From Macrophomina tecta (lineage: Eukaryota; Ascomycota; Dothideomycetes; Botryosphaeriales; Botryosphaeriaceae): a stretch of 64,000 nucleotides of DNA. Shown here in pieces: positions 34,610 through 44,354 of this stretch (positions are counted from its first letter, which is position 1; the number at the start of each line of letters is the position of its first letter). Made by a program: the position numbers and the translations under genes. The stretch is from contig JAKSGN010000035.1 in assembly GCA_024180945.1 (NCBI GenBank), positions 2,046,001 to 2,110,000 on the forward strand, written 5' to 3'. The notes under the pieces were generated by a model that had not been told where the DNA came from, did no database searches, and saw only the letters and a program-made list of their open reading frames with translations.

Positions 34610-35114
34610 CTTCTGCGAGACAGTGAGCAGTAAAGGACCAACACCGGGGAAAAATGATGTGCTTCATTGGACCGGCTGATTGGTCAGGGAGGGCCTGTTG
34701 ATCAAGCCTCACGTAGATTACATTGGAGGGTATATTCTGCTGTACGACTAGCTGCTCCGCCGCGCCTGTATGCAGGAGGAGAAGGCGCTTACGAGCGTAA
34801 TGATTAAGGCCAACGAAGATTGAATGTATGAGTTTACGAGGCGATTTATACTTTGCCCACTTAGGATAGATGCTGTAGAGTAAACTGTCTACTGTGCCAC
34901 TGCAAGCATGTATTGGATAACGCCGAACGCTAGACCAACGCCGTGGCGCATGAAGGTCTACCACTTGTTACTTGAAGGGGAGAGGTAGGAAAAGATAGGT
35001 TTGTGACGGGCTCTGGAGCCTCTCAGTGGAACCGTCTTTGCATTTGTCCATATTAGGTGGCCTTTTTAGCACGCATATCATGGATATATCACACGGAAGC
35101 ACCACTTTTCATTC
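34610..35114. other. Intergenic region between convergent genes
   Basis: 505 bp between the stops of the GILT-like and NECAP genes. No feature recognised. Confidence 0.55.
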
Positions 35115-36014
35115 TCACTGGAACTCCCCGAACTCGCCATCATCGAATCCCAGCTCCTGCGGGCTCGGCTGCTTCTCCGCCGGCGGCGTTGCTGCCTGCG
35201 GTGGCAGCGGTCTACTCCTCCGTCTCTCGGCCTTCACGGACGATGCACTGGGCGGCGGCGGCAGGAATGGCACTGGCCCGTCCCCGCCTCCTCCACCGCC
35301 ACTCGGCGGCGGCGGCTTGATCGAGAACAGTGCGGCCTGCGCGTCCCTGTTCTCTTCACCAGCCGGACTGCCAGCACCCCCGCCCGTCGACGTCCTGCTC
35401 CGCCTGCCCCTGCCGCCGATGTTGACGGTGATTGTTTCGCCCGCCTTGAGGCTGAAGTCCTTCTTCTCCTCGACCTTGTTTTGTAGTGACGAGGCCGCGT
35501 TGGACAAGAGGCCGTTGTTGCCCTGCTGCTTCGGCTCCAGCCCGAGCACTTTGCGCGCGTCCTGCAGCGAGATGTTGAAGTCCATGGCCTCGCTGCGGTT
35601 CTCGAAGCCGACGCCGAGGGTGGCTTTCATGCCCTGGTTGCGGAACTGCACCGCGAAGAAGCGGCTGCTGTCCAGGGCCTGCTCAACGACAGCGGGCGTC
35701 GTGTAGGGCGCCGCGGCGAAGAGCTCGCCCGTCGACGAGTCTTCGATGAGGATGTCGACTTTGACATCTTCGGAGGTGTCGTCGGAGGCGGTGGTGGAGG
35801 CGGGGGAAGTGGAGGACGAGGAGCGCGGCACGGCCGTCTCGAGGATGCGCAGGCGGCCGGTGAAGATCTCGTTCTTCCACTCGCCCGCCGTGTAGCCGCG
35901 GGTCGAGGTGAGCGGGGGGATCTGGTAGACGTGGGCTTTGCTGGCGATGTAGAGGACGCGCTGGATCGCGTCGGCGGGCAGCTTCTGGCCGGTCGTCGGG
36001 TCGATGGTCTCCAT
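35115..36014 (-). CDS. NECAP-like adaptin-ear-binding coat-associated protein
   Basis: 299 aa, single exon. NECAP proteins act in clathrin-mediated endocytosis by binding AP-2 and its accessory factors. The PHear domain fills the N-terminal ~175 residues: IQRVLYIASKAHVYQIPPL, GYTAGEWKNEIFTGRLRIL, DILIEDSSTGELFAAAPY, DSSRFFAVQFRNQGMKATLG and FENRSEAMDFNISLQDARKV, matching the family order. A LKAGETITVNI strand follows, then a Gly/Pro/Arg-rich tail ending GFDDGEFGEFQ, an acidic Phe motif of the kind that binds adaptor ears. A Ser/Thr/Asp insertion sits between the second and third strands. I chose the ATG at 36014, which abuts the conserved domain; a longer in-frame start at 36290 gives a Pro-rich, UTR-like leader. 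Confidence 0.92.
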   Translation of the reverse strand: METIDPTTGQKLPADAIQRVLYIASKAHVYQIPPLTSTRGYTAGEWKNEIFTGRLRILETAVPRSSSSTSPASTTASDDTSEDVKVDILIEDSSTGELFAAAPYTTPAVVEQALDSSRFFAVQFRNQGMKATLGVGFENRSEAMDFNISLQDARKVLGLEPKQQGNNGLLSNAASSLQNKVEEKKDFSLKAGETITVNIGGRGRRSRTSTGGGAGSPAGEENRDAQAALFSIKPPPPSGGGGGGDGPVPFLPPPPSASSVKAERRRSRPLPPQAATPPAEKQPSPQELGFDDGEFGEFQ

Positions 36015-36780
36015 GGCGGCGCGCTCGCTGGAGGGAGAGGATGAGGATTCGTGTGTCCGGGTGGGCAGGGTACGAGGGGAGGGAGAGAGCGGCGTTAGGG
36101 CGGTGAGAGAGAGGAGGAGGGGCGGCGGGTCGAAAAAGTCCAAGAGGGGTAGCGGGGTTCCGCTGGCTGGCCTCGCGGGTCTGGCGCAAAGCTGCGATGA
36201 GCCTGGGAGCGGCAGCAGAGGGTCAATTGCCGGCGAGGGCTGTGCTGGGTGGGAATCTGCGGGTGTTGGGCAGCTATGGATGTCTCTCACAGGCGTCCCG
36301 AGTAATTGCCCCTATGGCCTTGGAAATTATGTCCGCGCCTAAACCCCGCCGTGACCCAGCAGCTGAGAGGAGATCGATCGCCCAAAGGGAGGTCCACGCC
36401 TATAAAAGGGTCGGGTAAGAGGCGTGCTGCTGCCTTCTAGAAGCAGGCAACGGGGTGAGGCTCCGCCGAATGGGGGGGAGGGCGAGCATGGTGAGAGAGC
36501 GATGCGTTGTTCAATATGCAGGCCGACGCCCGACTGATCTTACAGCACACCAAAGGAAGCGCTCCACTCAGCGCGCAAGAACACGCCGGGTCATGTGATC
36601 TGCATGCCCCAGTTCATGCGCCCGCTCTATTTCTAGCTTGTCGTCGTCTATCAATCCTTCAAGCCCCCTCCCCCCCTGCTCGGGATCGTTCGTCCTCTAT
36701 ATGCCCGACCCAGCCCACCACCACCAGGGCGCGGCTCCTTATCAAACGCAGCCATTGCGGCCCGACCCTTCTTCTTCCTC
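36015..36780. other. Intergenic region with an isolated TATA box
   Basis: 766 bp between the NECAP start and the phosphatase stop (both minus strand). Carries a consensus TATAAAAG at 36401 on the plus strand, opposite to both neighbours. No conserved frame follows it. Confidence 0.5.
36401..36408 (+). promoter_or_regulatory. Consensus TATA box without an assigned gene
   Basis: TATAAAAG on the plus strand in a gap whose neighbours are both on the minus strand. It could drive an antisense or noncoding transcript toward the phosphatase 3' end, or be fortuitous. Confidence 0.35.
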
Positions 36781-38290
36781 TCACTTGGCGCTGCCGTTGA
36801 CGCCCGCCTGGCCACTTTTGAACTGCTCGTAACCCTCTTTGGCGGCCTGCTCGACGGACGTCTTGCCCGCACTGGGAAATCTGCGTCAGCAAGGGGGCGT
36901 TCGGCGTGAGCCCGAGGCTGGTCAGGTGAGGGGCAGACACATACACAATCTCCTTGACCTTCTCCAGGATGTCCTTCCAGTCAGCGAAGACGGTGAAGGG
37001 GATGTCCTCCCGCACGCAGTACTGGATCAGATCATGGCCCTTCTTGGCGAACAGCAAATCTGTCTCACGTGCAGCTGATAAGTCAGACACGCCGTCGCCT
37101 GCATAGAACATGGTCGGACGCTGGCCCTCAGGCAGCTGCGCGTAAGGCCGCAGAGTGAGCGACTTGTCGTGTCCAAATCCACTGCGTGTGATGTGCGTTA
37201 GCCGCGCGAGCCCGGCAATAAGGGGAAAAGCAATGTTCTGGGCCCACCTGTCGTCGTGGAAGATGATCTCCCAGCCACCCTCCTCGTTGATGCTGCTCTT
37301 GCCAGGGCGTGCGGCCACCTGATTGCCGACGACCTGCATTTTGACGTAGTCAGGGCCGACCAGGTGCTCGAGGAGAGCCTTGATTATGGGCTCCATGCCG
37401 GAGGACAGCACGACGACCGGCACGTTGTTCTCGAGTGCCCACTTGAAGAACTCGTTGAAGTAGGGGTCGAGCTTGATGTTGTCGACCAGGTACTTGATGC
37501 ACTGGTCGTACGGCTTCGTGACGCTGTCCATCATCTCGCGGAAAGACTCTCGGAAGGTCTTGGTGCCATTGAGAGTGTCGATGTTGCCCTGGCGCCTGAG
37601 CTCGCGGCCGAAGCCAATGTTGTCGGTCTTGGAAGGCAGTTAATAGCTGGGTTGGCTTCTACAAGAACGACAGCCATGAAACACACCATAAAGTCATTGC
37701 CTGGAAGGAATCAGTATATATCGTAGATCGTATTTTGGAGACATGTGGGATGGAGCGTCCAGGGCAGTATCTCTTGGTGAAGCCTCATTTGAGAAGTAGC
37801 AAGAGTTTTCAGCAGGTGGTCCTCGGGCATAAAGCGGCTCTGTGAGCAGCCCACTCTCGTGGGACTTAGAAATCCATGCCAATGCACAAGATGGTCGTCA
37901 AAAGTGTGCCCATGGTACGGGGCAAGCATGCAGGAGGGTGTGAAGCATTTTCCCCAGATGCAAATGCCCTGAGGAGCCAGCCACGCACAGGTCTAAGCCA
38001 TTGGTCCAACACCTCACCGCAACAGCATATTGCAATACTTTTGAGCCCAATCTCGCGAGTGGCAGCGAGACGCGTGCTAACTTCACAGGCCCGAGTTTCC
38101 GCACCCCCATGAAAGGTTCGCCGGGTAACCAACCCTGCAAGTCGCAGAACAACAGAAACGGAGTAATTAAAGCAGCAGCAGGAAATGTCTGGGACTCACT
38201 GTCTTGCAGGGTGATGGTGCCGTCAAAATCGGTGAAGAAGACAAACTTAGGGTGGGACTTCATAGCCCAAAGGTCAGGAGAGCCAGCCAT
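36781..38290 (-). CDS. HAD-superfamily phosphatase, Pyp1/YNL010W-like
   Basis: 270 aa; minus-strand exons 38290..38200, 37700..37687 (14 nt), 37627..37248, 37181..36945 and 36871..36781. Member of the phosphoserine-phosphatase-like HAD group related to yeast YNL010W. HAD motif I is FFTDFDGTITLQDS with nucleophile Asp21 and acid/base Asp23; motif II is VVVLSSGMEPIIKALL; motif III/IV are GFGHDKS and FYAGDGVSDLSAA. The 14-nt second exon adds SNDFM, so the protein reads LQDSNDFMTDNIGFGREL, as in the yeast protein. The C-terminus reads EIVAGKTSVEQAAKEGYEQF. The intron before the microexon is 499 nt, long for this window. The reaction is probably dephosphorylation of a small phosphorylated metabolite. 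A start at the second Met (38263) is possible. Confidence 0.9.
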
Positions 38291-38710
38291 TGTGTTGAGT
38301 GGAATCTAAGCAGAAAGACTGATTGAGGAAGCGGGCAAGCGTTTGGTCTAAGCCTCAGACACACGAGTCTATGCAGAGGGGCAAAGGAAATGTAGAGTCT
38401 ATGTCTAGGAGGAGGGAGGAAAAGAAGCACGGAGTTGCAGCAGGAGGAAGCCAAGTCAACAAAAAAGCGCAATCTGCACCCTGTCACTTGAGATCAGCCA
38501 AAACGCGACCGGCGCAAGGCAACGTGGGGCTTCGAGCCGCTGACGCATCTTCGTCTTGGCCGCAGTGGAACGGAGGCCTGACCGACCGCGGCTCTTCACC
38601 GCCCGCCGCCGCCGCCGCCGCTGCTGCTGCCGCCGGCCGAGCTTGTGAGCTGTCCGGCCCATCCACCACTCGCAATTCGTAACACCTCCCCCCAGGCCTG
38701 GCTCTTAGAC
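38291..38710. promoter_or_regulatory. Shared divergent promoter region (PYP1-like / SHE9)
   Basis: 420 bp between divergent start codons, with a CCG/CTG trinucleotide run near 38597-38640 that would lie in the SHE9 leader. No TATA element evident. Confidence 0.4.
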
Positions 38711-40293
38711 ATGCGTCCGGCGCTGCAGCACGCCGCCCGCTCGTTGACCGACTATGCTGCCCTAACATTTGCCCACGCCCGGCTCGGCGCCCAGCCATCG
38801 CCCTCTGTCTGTTCCCAATGCAAGCTCCGCGCCTTCTCCGCCGCCCCGCTGCCGAAGAGCAGGAGAGTTCTGCCTTCAATTGCCTCTGCAGCTATTCGAC
38901 AATGGTCTTCCTCCGCGAGATCTTTGCAGCAGAAGCCTCCGTCCGATCCACAGGACCCTCAATCGCCGGCCATTGAGGATGCTGCGAAGCGGGCTTCCGA
39001 CCCATCAGCCCAGCAACCACCAGAACTGCCTCCGTCTCCCAGCGAATCCACTCTTCCACCTCCGACCGCATCCACACCTCCACCAGCGCCGTCCACTCCT
39101 CCTCGGTCAGAACGCGTCGAGCAGGTTCCGGATGAGAAGCTTCCGTCTCATCGCCAAGGTCTACGGTGGGAGATATACAAGCGGGCATCTGCGTACTTTG
39201 ACGAGCTTCTACCAAAACTCATTCTTGTTGGACAAAAGGTAAACAGCTATACGGGAACAGACTTCTCCGGAATTGAAGCTCTCCGTCAAGAGATCAAGCA
39301 GCAAGGTGAGAGAAAATCCGAAGCAGGAAGCTTCAAAATACTCATGCTCTCGCAGAACAACTGGTCAAGACTCGTCGCGCCGAAGTCGAAGATGCAAAAC
39401 GCCAACTCGAAGCCGCCCAAGCTCAACAACAGGCGTCCCAGAAGGAAGTCGTTGGTCTGCTAGAGAGGAAACATTCATGGGCAGCCAATGACCTAGAACG
39501 CTACATGTCATTGATCCGCTCCGAACACCTCAACGACCAAGCCGTCCGAAGCGCCAAGGATGCTGTCATGGCGGCCGATCGTGCTCTCGAGGAGGCTCGT
39601 GCCCACCTCGAGAAGCGAGAACGAGCACAGTACCACGAGGAACAGATTTGGAGCGATACTATCCGCCGAAACAGTACGTGGGTTACCATCGGTCTAATGG
39701 GCGTCAATATTTTGCTGCTATTGAGTCAACTTGTCGCTATTGAGCCGTGGAGGAGACGGAGGCTCGTCAGAGAGATCAAGAGTGCACTTGACGAACGGGC
39801 AATGACCCCTACGGCACCACTCACTGGCGTTGGACCCGCACCCACTGGGGCAGCTGATCTGCCCCACACACCTGTCCCTGCTTATGCTACCGAGGACCCC
39901 GTGGAAATCGCAGAGGCCAGTAAGGGCACCTCTCCCGACGCCATGTCGGAAGAGATTGACGAAGTCGTCGAGCCCGCTGGTGTTCCGCTTGAAGCAGTAG
40001 AGTCTGCTGAGGCTCCCGTCCCTTCCTCGGCCAACTTGAGCGGACCCGAACCTACTATTCCTCTACCCACTGTGGATGCTAGGCCGTATTTCAAAGATCG
40101 CCCTAACCCAATTACCCCTCAAGAGAAGTTGGCCGCCTATGCTGAAAACTGGAACCTGTACCTGCACGACCTCTTCAGCGAACGCTCCATCTCCGTTCGC
40201 AAGATTGATGTCACTACTACTGCGCTCGAGGGAGCTGCCGCTGGCGCAGCTATTACATGCGCTATTTTACTGGCCTTCCTAAGGGACAATTGA
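38711..40293 (+). CDS. SHE9: Mitochondrial inner-membrane morphology protein She9/Mdm33
   Basis: 510 aa from exons 38711..39305 and 39356..40293 (50-nt intron, GTGAGA..CGCAG). Mdm33 controls inner-membrane fission and mitochondrial shape. The Arg/Ala/Ser-rich N-terminus (RPALQHAARSL, then RAFSAAPLPKSRR) is a presequence, followed by a Pro-rich matrix linker and the conserved helix WEIYKRASAYFDELLPKLIL. Long coiled coils span ~199-300 (RRAEVEDAKRQLEAAQAQQQ, ALEEARAHLEKRER). Transmembrane segment 1 is ~307-327 (TWVTIGLMGVNILLLLSQLV) and segment 2 is ~492-508 at the C-terminus, as in the yeast protein. The region between is a long acidic/Pro-rich linker facing the intermembrane space. Divergent from the phosphatase gene. 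Confidence 0.92.
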
Positions 40294-40735
40294 GGGAATC
40301 GAAGACCAGGTAGACAAATGTACAACTTGTATAACAGGTATGAGGAATATAGACCTACCTTTCCTGGTTGGGATAGGTTCTTGGCTACGAATTGTTGACT
40401 GAAGCTAGTTGATGAGTGAAGCTCTAACAAACATTTAGCAACGGCCGTTACTAGCAGCAGTTTTAACTCATTGTATGATAGAGTGGCTGAGTGGCCGAAG
40501 TCACTCGCAGTTCTTGGATGTCATGTGTTGGTGGCGCTTTGATTCCCCTTGGCTTTCTCTCCTCAAACTAGGATTAAAAAAAACGTAATGTCCGTGAGTG
40601 ATATCCTACTCGACGATGACCCCTCGAAACCCACCCCCCCAAAAAAAGTGGTATCATTTCCTTATTTCTCCCACAGTACCTCCCCATCCATCTCTCTAGC
40701 AGCCATTTAAACTCTTCCTTCGTTCAATCACCGCT
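40294..40735. other. Intergenic region between convergent genes
   Basis: 442 bp between the SHE9 and ammonium-transporter stops, with short A-runs near 40575 and 40643. No feature recognised. Confidence 0.55.
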
Positions 40736-42309
40736 CTAAGCCTCCTTCGCTTCCTTTCCATCCTCACTGTGCTTTTGACTGCTCGGCACGCTGACAGCAG
40801 CCGGCTGGCCATGAGAGACCCCAAGCTGCTCTAGCAGAGTCCAGTCGCCAATCTGCTCATCAAAGAACTGATCGACATCAAGACCAATCATCTCGGCCTC
40901 CTCGCTCACACGCAGATGCATGCCCGGAATGAACTTGATGGCGTACAGCAGGATACAGCTGACCACAAACGAGTAGCCAGAAATGGCGCAGATCTCGGCC
41001 AACTGCAGGCCAACCTGCTTCCCATTCCCATCCATGGCGCCAGCGGCTTCCGTGCCCAGTCCATCCAGCGACGCGACCCACGTCTGGGCAAAGATACCCG
41101 TCAAGAACGACCCGATCATGCCGCCGATGCCGTGCAGCTTGAAGACGTCCATGCCCTCATCGATGTGCAGCCACTTCTCGACGTTCTGCACCATCGAGCA
41201 GGCGGCGCCCGTCAGGAAGCCGATGACGGCGGCGATCCAGAGCGAGACGAAGCCGGCCGCGGGCGTGATGCCGACGAGCCCTGCGATGGCGCCCGAGCAC
41301 GCGCCCACGACGGAGAACTTGCCGCCGTGCTTGATGTAGTCGACGATCACCCAGCCGAGGATGCCGAAGCACGCGGCCGTGTTGGTGTTGAAGCAGACGT
41401 ACATGCTGCGCACGGAGGCATTAAGCGCGGAGCCGCCGTTGAAACCAAACCAGCCAAACCAGATGAAGACGGTGCCTGTGACAGGGGGAGTTCATGTTAG
41501 CACTGTCACTGCGGAGGTCATCAAGGGGAACAAAAGAAAAGCAGGAGGACTCACCGAGGAAAACGAGCGTGGTGTTGTGCGGCTTGGCGTGCGACTGCTC
41601 GCCGGCGTGCTTGCGCTTGCCCAGCACGAAAGCGTAGGCCAGGGCGCTCCAGCCGGACGCAATGTGCACGGGGCCGCCGCCGGCAAAGTCAAGCGAGGGC
41701 AGGTTGTACAGCCAGCCGTTGGCGTTCCACGTCCAACACGCGATGGGGCAGTAGACGATGGTAGCCCACAGGAAGGAGAAGATGAGCGACGGCACGATGC
41801 GTCCGCGCTCGAAGGCCCCGCCGATCACGATCTGCACCGTACACGCGCAGAACAGCAGCTGGTACAGGCAGAAGACGATCTCGGGCAGGTACGCCGAGCC
41901 CGGCGACGGCGCGACCTGCACGTCCTTGAGCCCGAAGTTGGCCAGGTCGCCGATGAAGGGCCCCGCGGTGCGCGAGTACGCGAGCGAGTAGCCCCAGAAC
42001 ATCCACTGGAAGGTCGTCACCGCCATGACCATGAAGGACTGGAAGAGCAGCGAGAGCGAGGATTTGCGCCGCGCGAGGCCGCCGTAGAGGAGGCCGATGC
42101 CTGGGATGATCATGAAGACGAGGCATGCGCAGACCATCAGCCAGATGTAGTGGAATTCGAGCCCCGTGTAGACGGCGTTGACGTTGGTGGCCGTGGGGTC
42201 GCCGCCCTTGGGCTCGGACGAGTCATACTCGGGCTGCGGTCGACCGTGAGTATAGAATATCTGGGCAAGGCGGCGGGAAGGTTCTTACGGTAGGTGGTAT
42301 CTCCGCCAT
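40736..42309 (-). CDS. Ammonium transporter (Mep/Amt family)
   Basis: 479 aa; minus-strand exons 42309..42289 (21 nt), 42233..41555 and 41475..40736. Trimeric plasma-membrane ammonium channel/transporter with 11 predicted helices. Family motifs: MIIPGIGLLYGGLARRKSSL, FQWMFWGYSLAYS, YCPIACWTWNANGWLYNL, and FAGGGPVHIASGWSALAYA, which holds the first pore His. TVFIWFGWFGFNGGSALNAS spans the second intron, and FKLHGIGGMIGSFLTGIFA holds the second pore His. The cytosolic tail starts HLRVSEEAEMIGLDVDQF and ends Lys/Glu-rich, like the regulatory C-terminus of the family. The first exon encodes only MAEIPPT. Upstream sequence contains many GATA motifs, fitting AreA-type nitrogen control, which is inference. 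Confidence 0.94.
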
Positions 42310-44354
42310 GTTGCTGACCCGCGGTAAAAGTTGTATGGTGGCGTGGCAGCCTCAATAGTGGTAGTGAATAGCTAGTAGCGATTCACTGGACCCCGGCCAC
42401 GACCAGGAGCCTCAAAAGATTACGGATTCGGAAATCGAGAGGGAAAAAGCAAGAGGAATCGCAGAGGTGGGAGGCCGACGATAGATATATGGCAACTTAC
42501 GCCGCCCGGAGGCCACCTTGAGTCAAGGGGAAGCACTGGCTCGATCGTAGACGCCGATGGGGGTTGGAAGCCATATTGGCGCCTCTTCTCCGCCTTACGA
42601 AGATTACCGTTCCACCCACGGGCACAGTCTCTCTTTCGAGACTCACTTTTACCATTTGGCTTGGCAACTGATAAGGGGAAGCAGCGTGGGTGCCGAGAAA
42701 TGGAGGCAGCGGGGGGGCGGAGCCACGGGCAAACGAAAACAGTAACGCAACGCACACGCTCTCGGAACAAGCCAAGCAGACAAGACGCGGGCAAGCGACC
42801 TTGGCTGTGCGAGAAGGAATGGGGAAAAGGATTTGGGAAGTGTGTTGGTTCTTCTGGCTTCTTCCGCTCGAGATAAGCGACCAAGCAGCCGTGTTACCGG
42901 TCGAAAGATGGAGGCACTCGCTGATAGGACAGTTGAGTACTTTTGAGCCTCACGGAATTGCAAATCGGTTTATTAGTGATTCCCGTACCTCAGCGCGCGG
43001 CTGTTTCGGCAAGAGATGTACGAGATTAGAAAGGGACGTGGTCTAGAAATTAAGAGAGGAGGGGGGGGGTGTTCGCGAGAGGCGAAGGGTGCCAGATGCG
43101 GAAGGGCGGGCAGAGCTTTCCGACGGGCTGGTTGGCGGGAATTTGCAAACGGTTCGCTCGCTCGCGGTTCTCCGGACTTTCAGACCAGTTGGGGTAAAGT
43201 CTGGGCGAGCCGGGGGATGGGAAGGGACAGGCACACGCGAAAAGTGATTCGCGGCGTTGGCTTGCCCCCCCTGGAGGGGGGGCTCTTGATAGTAGTAGCG
43301 AGTCGGAACTGATAAGGGAAGGCAGGCGCAGATAACATGGGAGATGCCGGGCGGCGGCGGGTGCGGCGTGGGCAGAATGCCCGTCAGAGTCTCAGCAGGG
43401 CCAATAGATTGGACGGCCAGAAGGATCGAAGCTGGAAGGATTGCGGATCGGAAAACGTGGTGTTGCTGGCTGGCTCGGCGATGGACGAAGGGAGTGACTG
43501 GGGTTGACGAAAATGGCCGGGAGGACGAGCTTATCGCGGGCCTTGGGTGTTGCTGACGTTAGCTGCTGCTGCGGCAGCGGCAGCGGCAGTGGGCCTCTGC
43601 CAGCCGAGCCCGCCGAGACCATTGGCTGAAGCAATGCTCGAAAACAAGAGGAGCTTGCTCGTGCCTGTGATGAGTGGAGTGCAGGACCCCCAATGTCCCA
43701 AGGGCCTGGTTCTGATAAGCCCGCGCCGACTGAGGTAATGTGATTCTCAAAGCGCATCCAACATCATACTCAGTGTGGCGCCTGGGGCTTTGGCCGCTGT
43801 CTGTACGATCTTCGAGTTACTCTCCACTGTGGCTGGAATGCTCAGTTGCATTGGTCAACTGCGTTTGTTTCATGGCTATCATGCGTGCTGGCATCCCGCG
43901 TTCTCTTCCTCGTCGGCATCTCCTGTAAGAGCCGTGTTCCCGAATCCGATTTGTGTTATGCCCACCTTCCAACAAGCTGACGAGCAGCCCAGCTGACCTG
44001 GGCAGGCCGTTGGCTCCGAGCACCTTAATTGACGGTTGATCATCAACTATTTGCTGATATTCACACCGGCAGACAGTTCATTGCAAGTTCAAAAGTGCAG
44101 GAAATAACCTGAATGTGCAGCATTTTACTAGTTATCTGCAGCATATCATCATAAATACATAACTCACAATTGCTGAACGCACCAACCCAGTCATCCCTTA
44201 ATGCAATAAACGACCCCCCCCCAAAAAAAAAAGAAAACCAAAAGGGAGCGAGATCAAATCGAGCAACCCCACTCCAAACACCTTCAAACACCATGCGTGA
44301 AAGAGAGACTCATCATGCAGCCCATCATGAACCCGGGTCGAAACCCCTCCACCT
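42310..44354. other. Intergenic region upstream of the ammonium transporter
   Basis: About 2 kb between the transporter start and the Lon stop. No supported gene. Contains scattered HGATAR motifs (separate entry), a CAG/CGG-type run near 43560-43590 and a C-run followed by an A-run near 44213-44235. Confidence 0.5.
42479..43718. promoter_or_regulatory. Scattered GATA-factor motifs upstream of the ammonium transporter
   Basis: HGATAR matches on the strand shown are CGATAG 42479, TGATAA 42669, AGATAA 42871, TGATAG 42922, TGATAG 43287, TGATAA 43310, AGATAA 43330 and TGATAA 43713, plus CGATAA on the opposite strand at 43531-43536. AreA/NIT2-type GATA factors activate nitrogen-scavenging genes through such sites. 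Chance alone would give several in this length, so the enrichment is modest; the pair of sites 20 bp apart at 43310/43330 is the strongest candidate. Confidence 0.4.

Noticed and set aside
35115..36290. Longer NECAP start at 36290
   Set aside because: The extra 92 residues are Pro/Ser/Leu-rich and unlike the family, whose conserved domain begins right after the ATG at 36014.
36516..36800. Plus-strand short frame after the orphan TATA box
   Set aside because: About 94 codons, Pro/Arg/Ser-rich, no domain; overlaps the phosphatase 3' end antisense. The TATA box is kept as an observation but not the gene.
38597..38640. CCG/CTG trinucleotide run as part of a coding region
   Set aside because: It lies before the SHE9 start and encodes only homopolymeric runs; treated as 5' leader sequence.
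40478..40510. tRNA-like 5' stretch (GAGTGGCTGAGTGGCC, reminiscent of an A box)
   Set aside because: No B-box (GGTTCGANNCC) at a suitable distance and no acceptor-stem complement, so not a tRNA.
41361..42293. 310-codon plus-strand frame opposite the ammonium transporter
   Set aside because: Antisense shadow of a clearly recognised transporter; Arg/Asp/Gly/His-rich with no domain.
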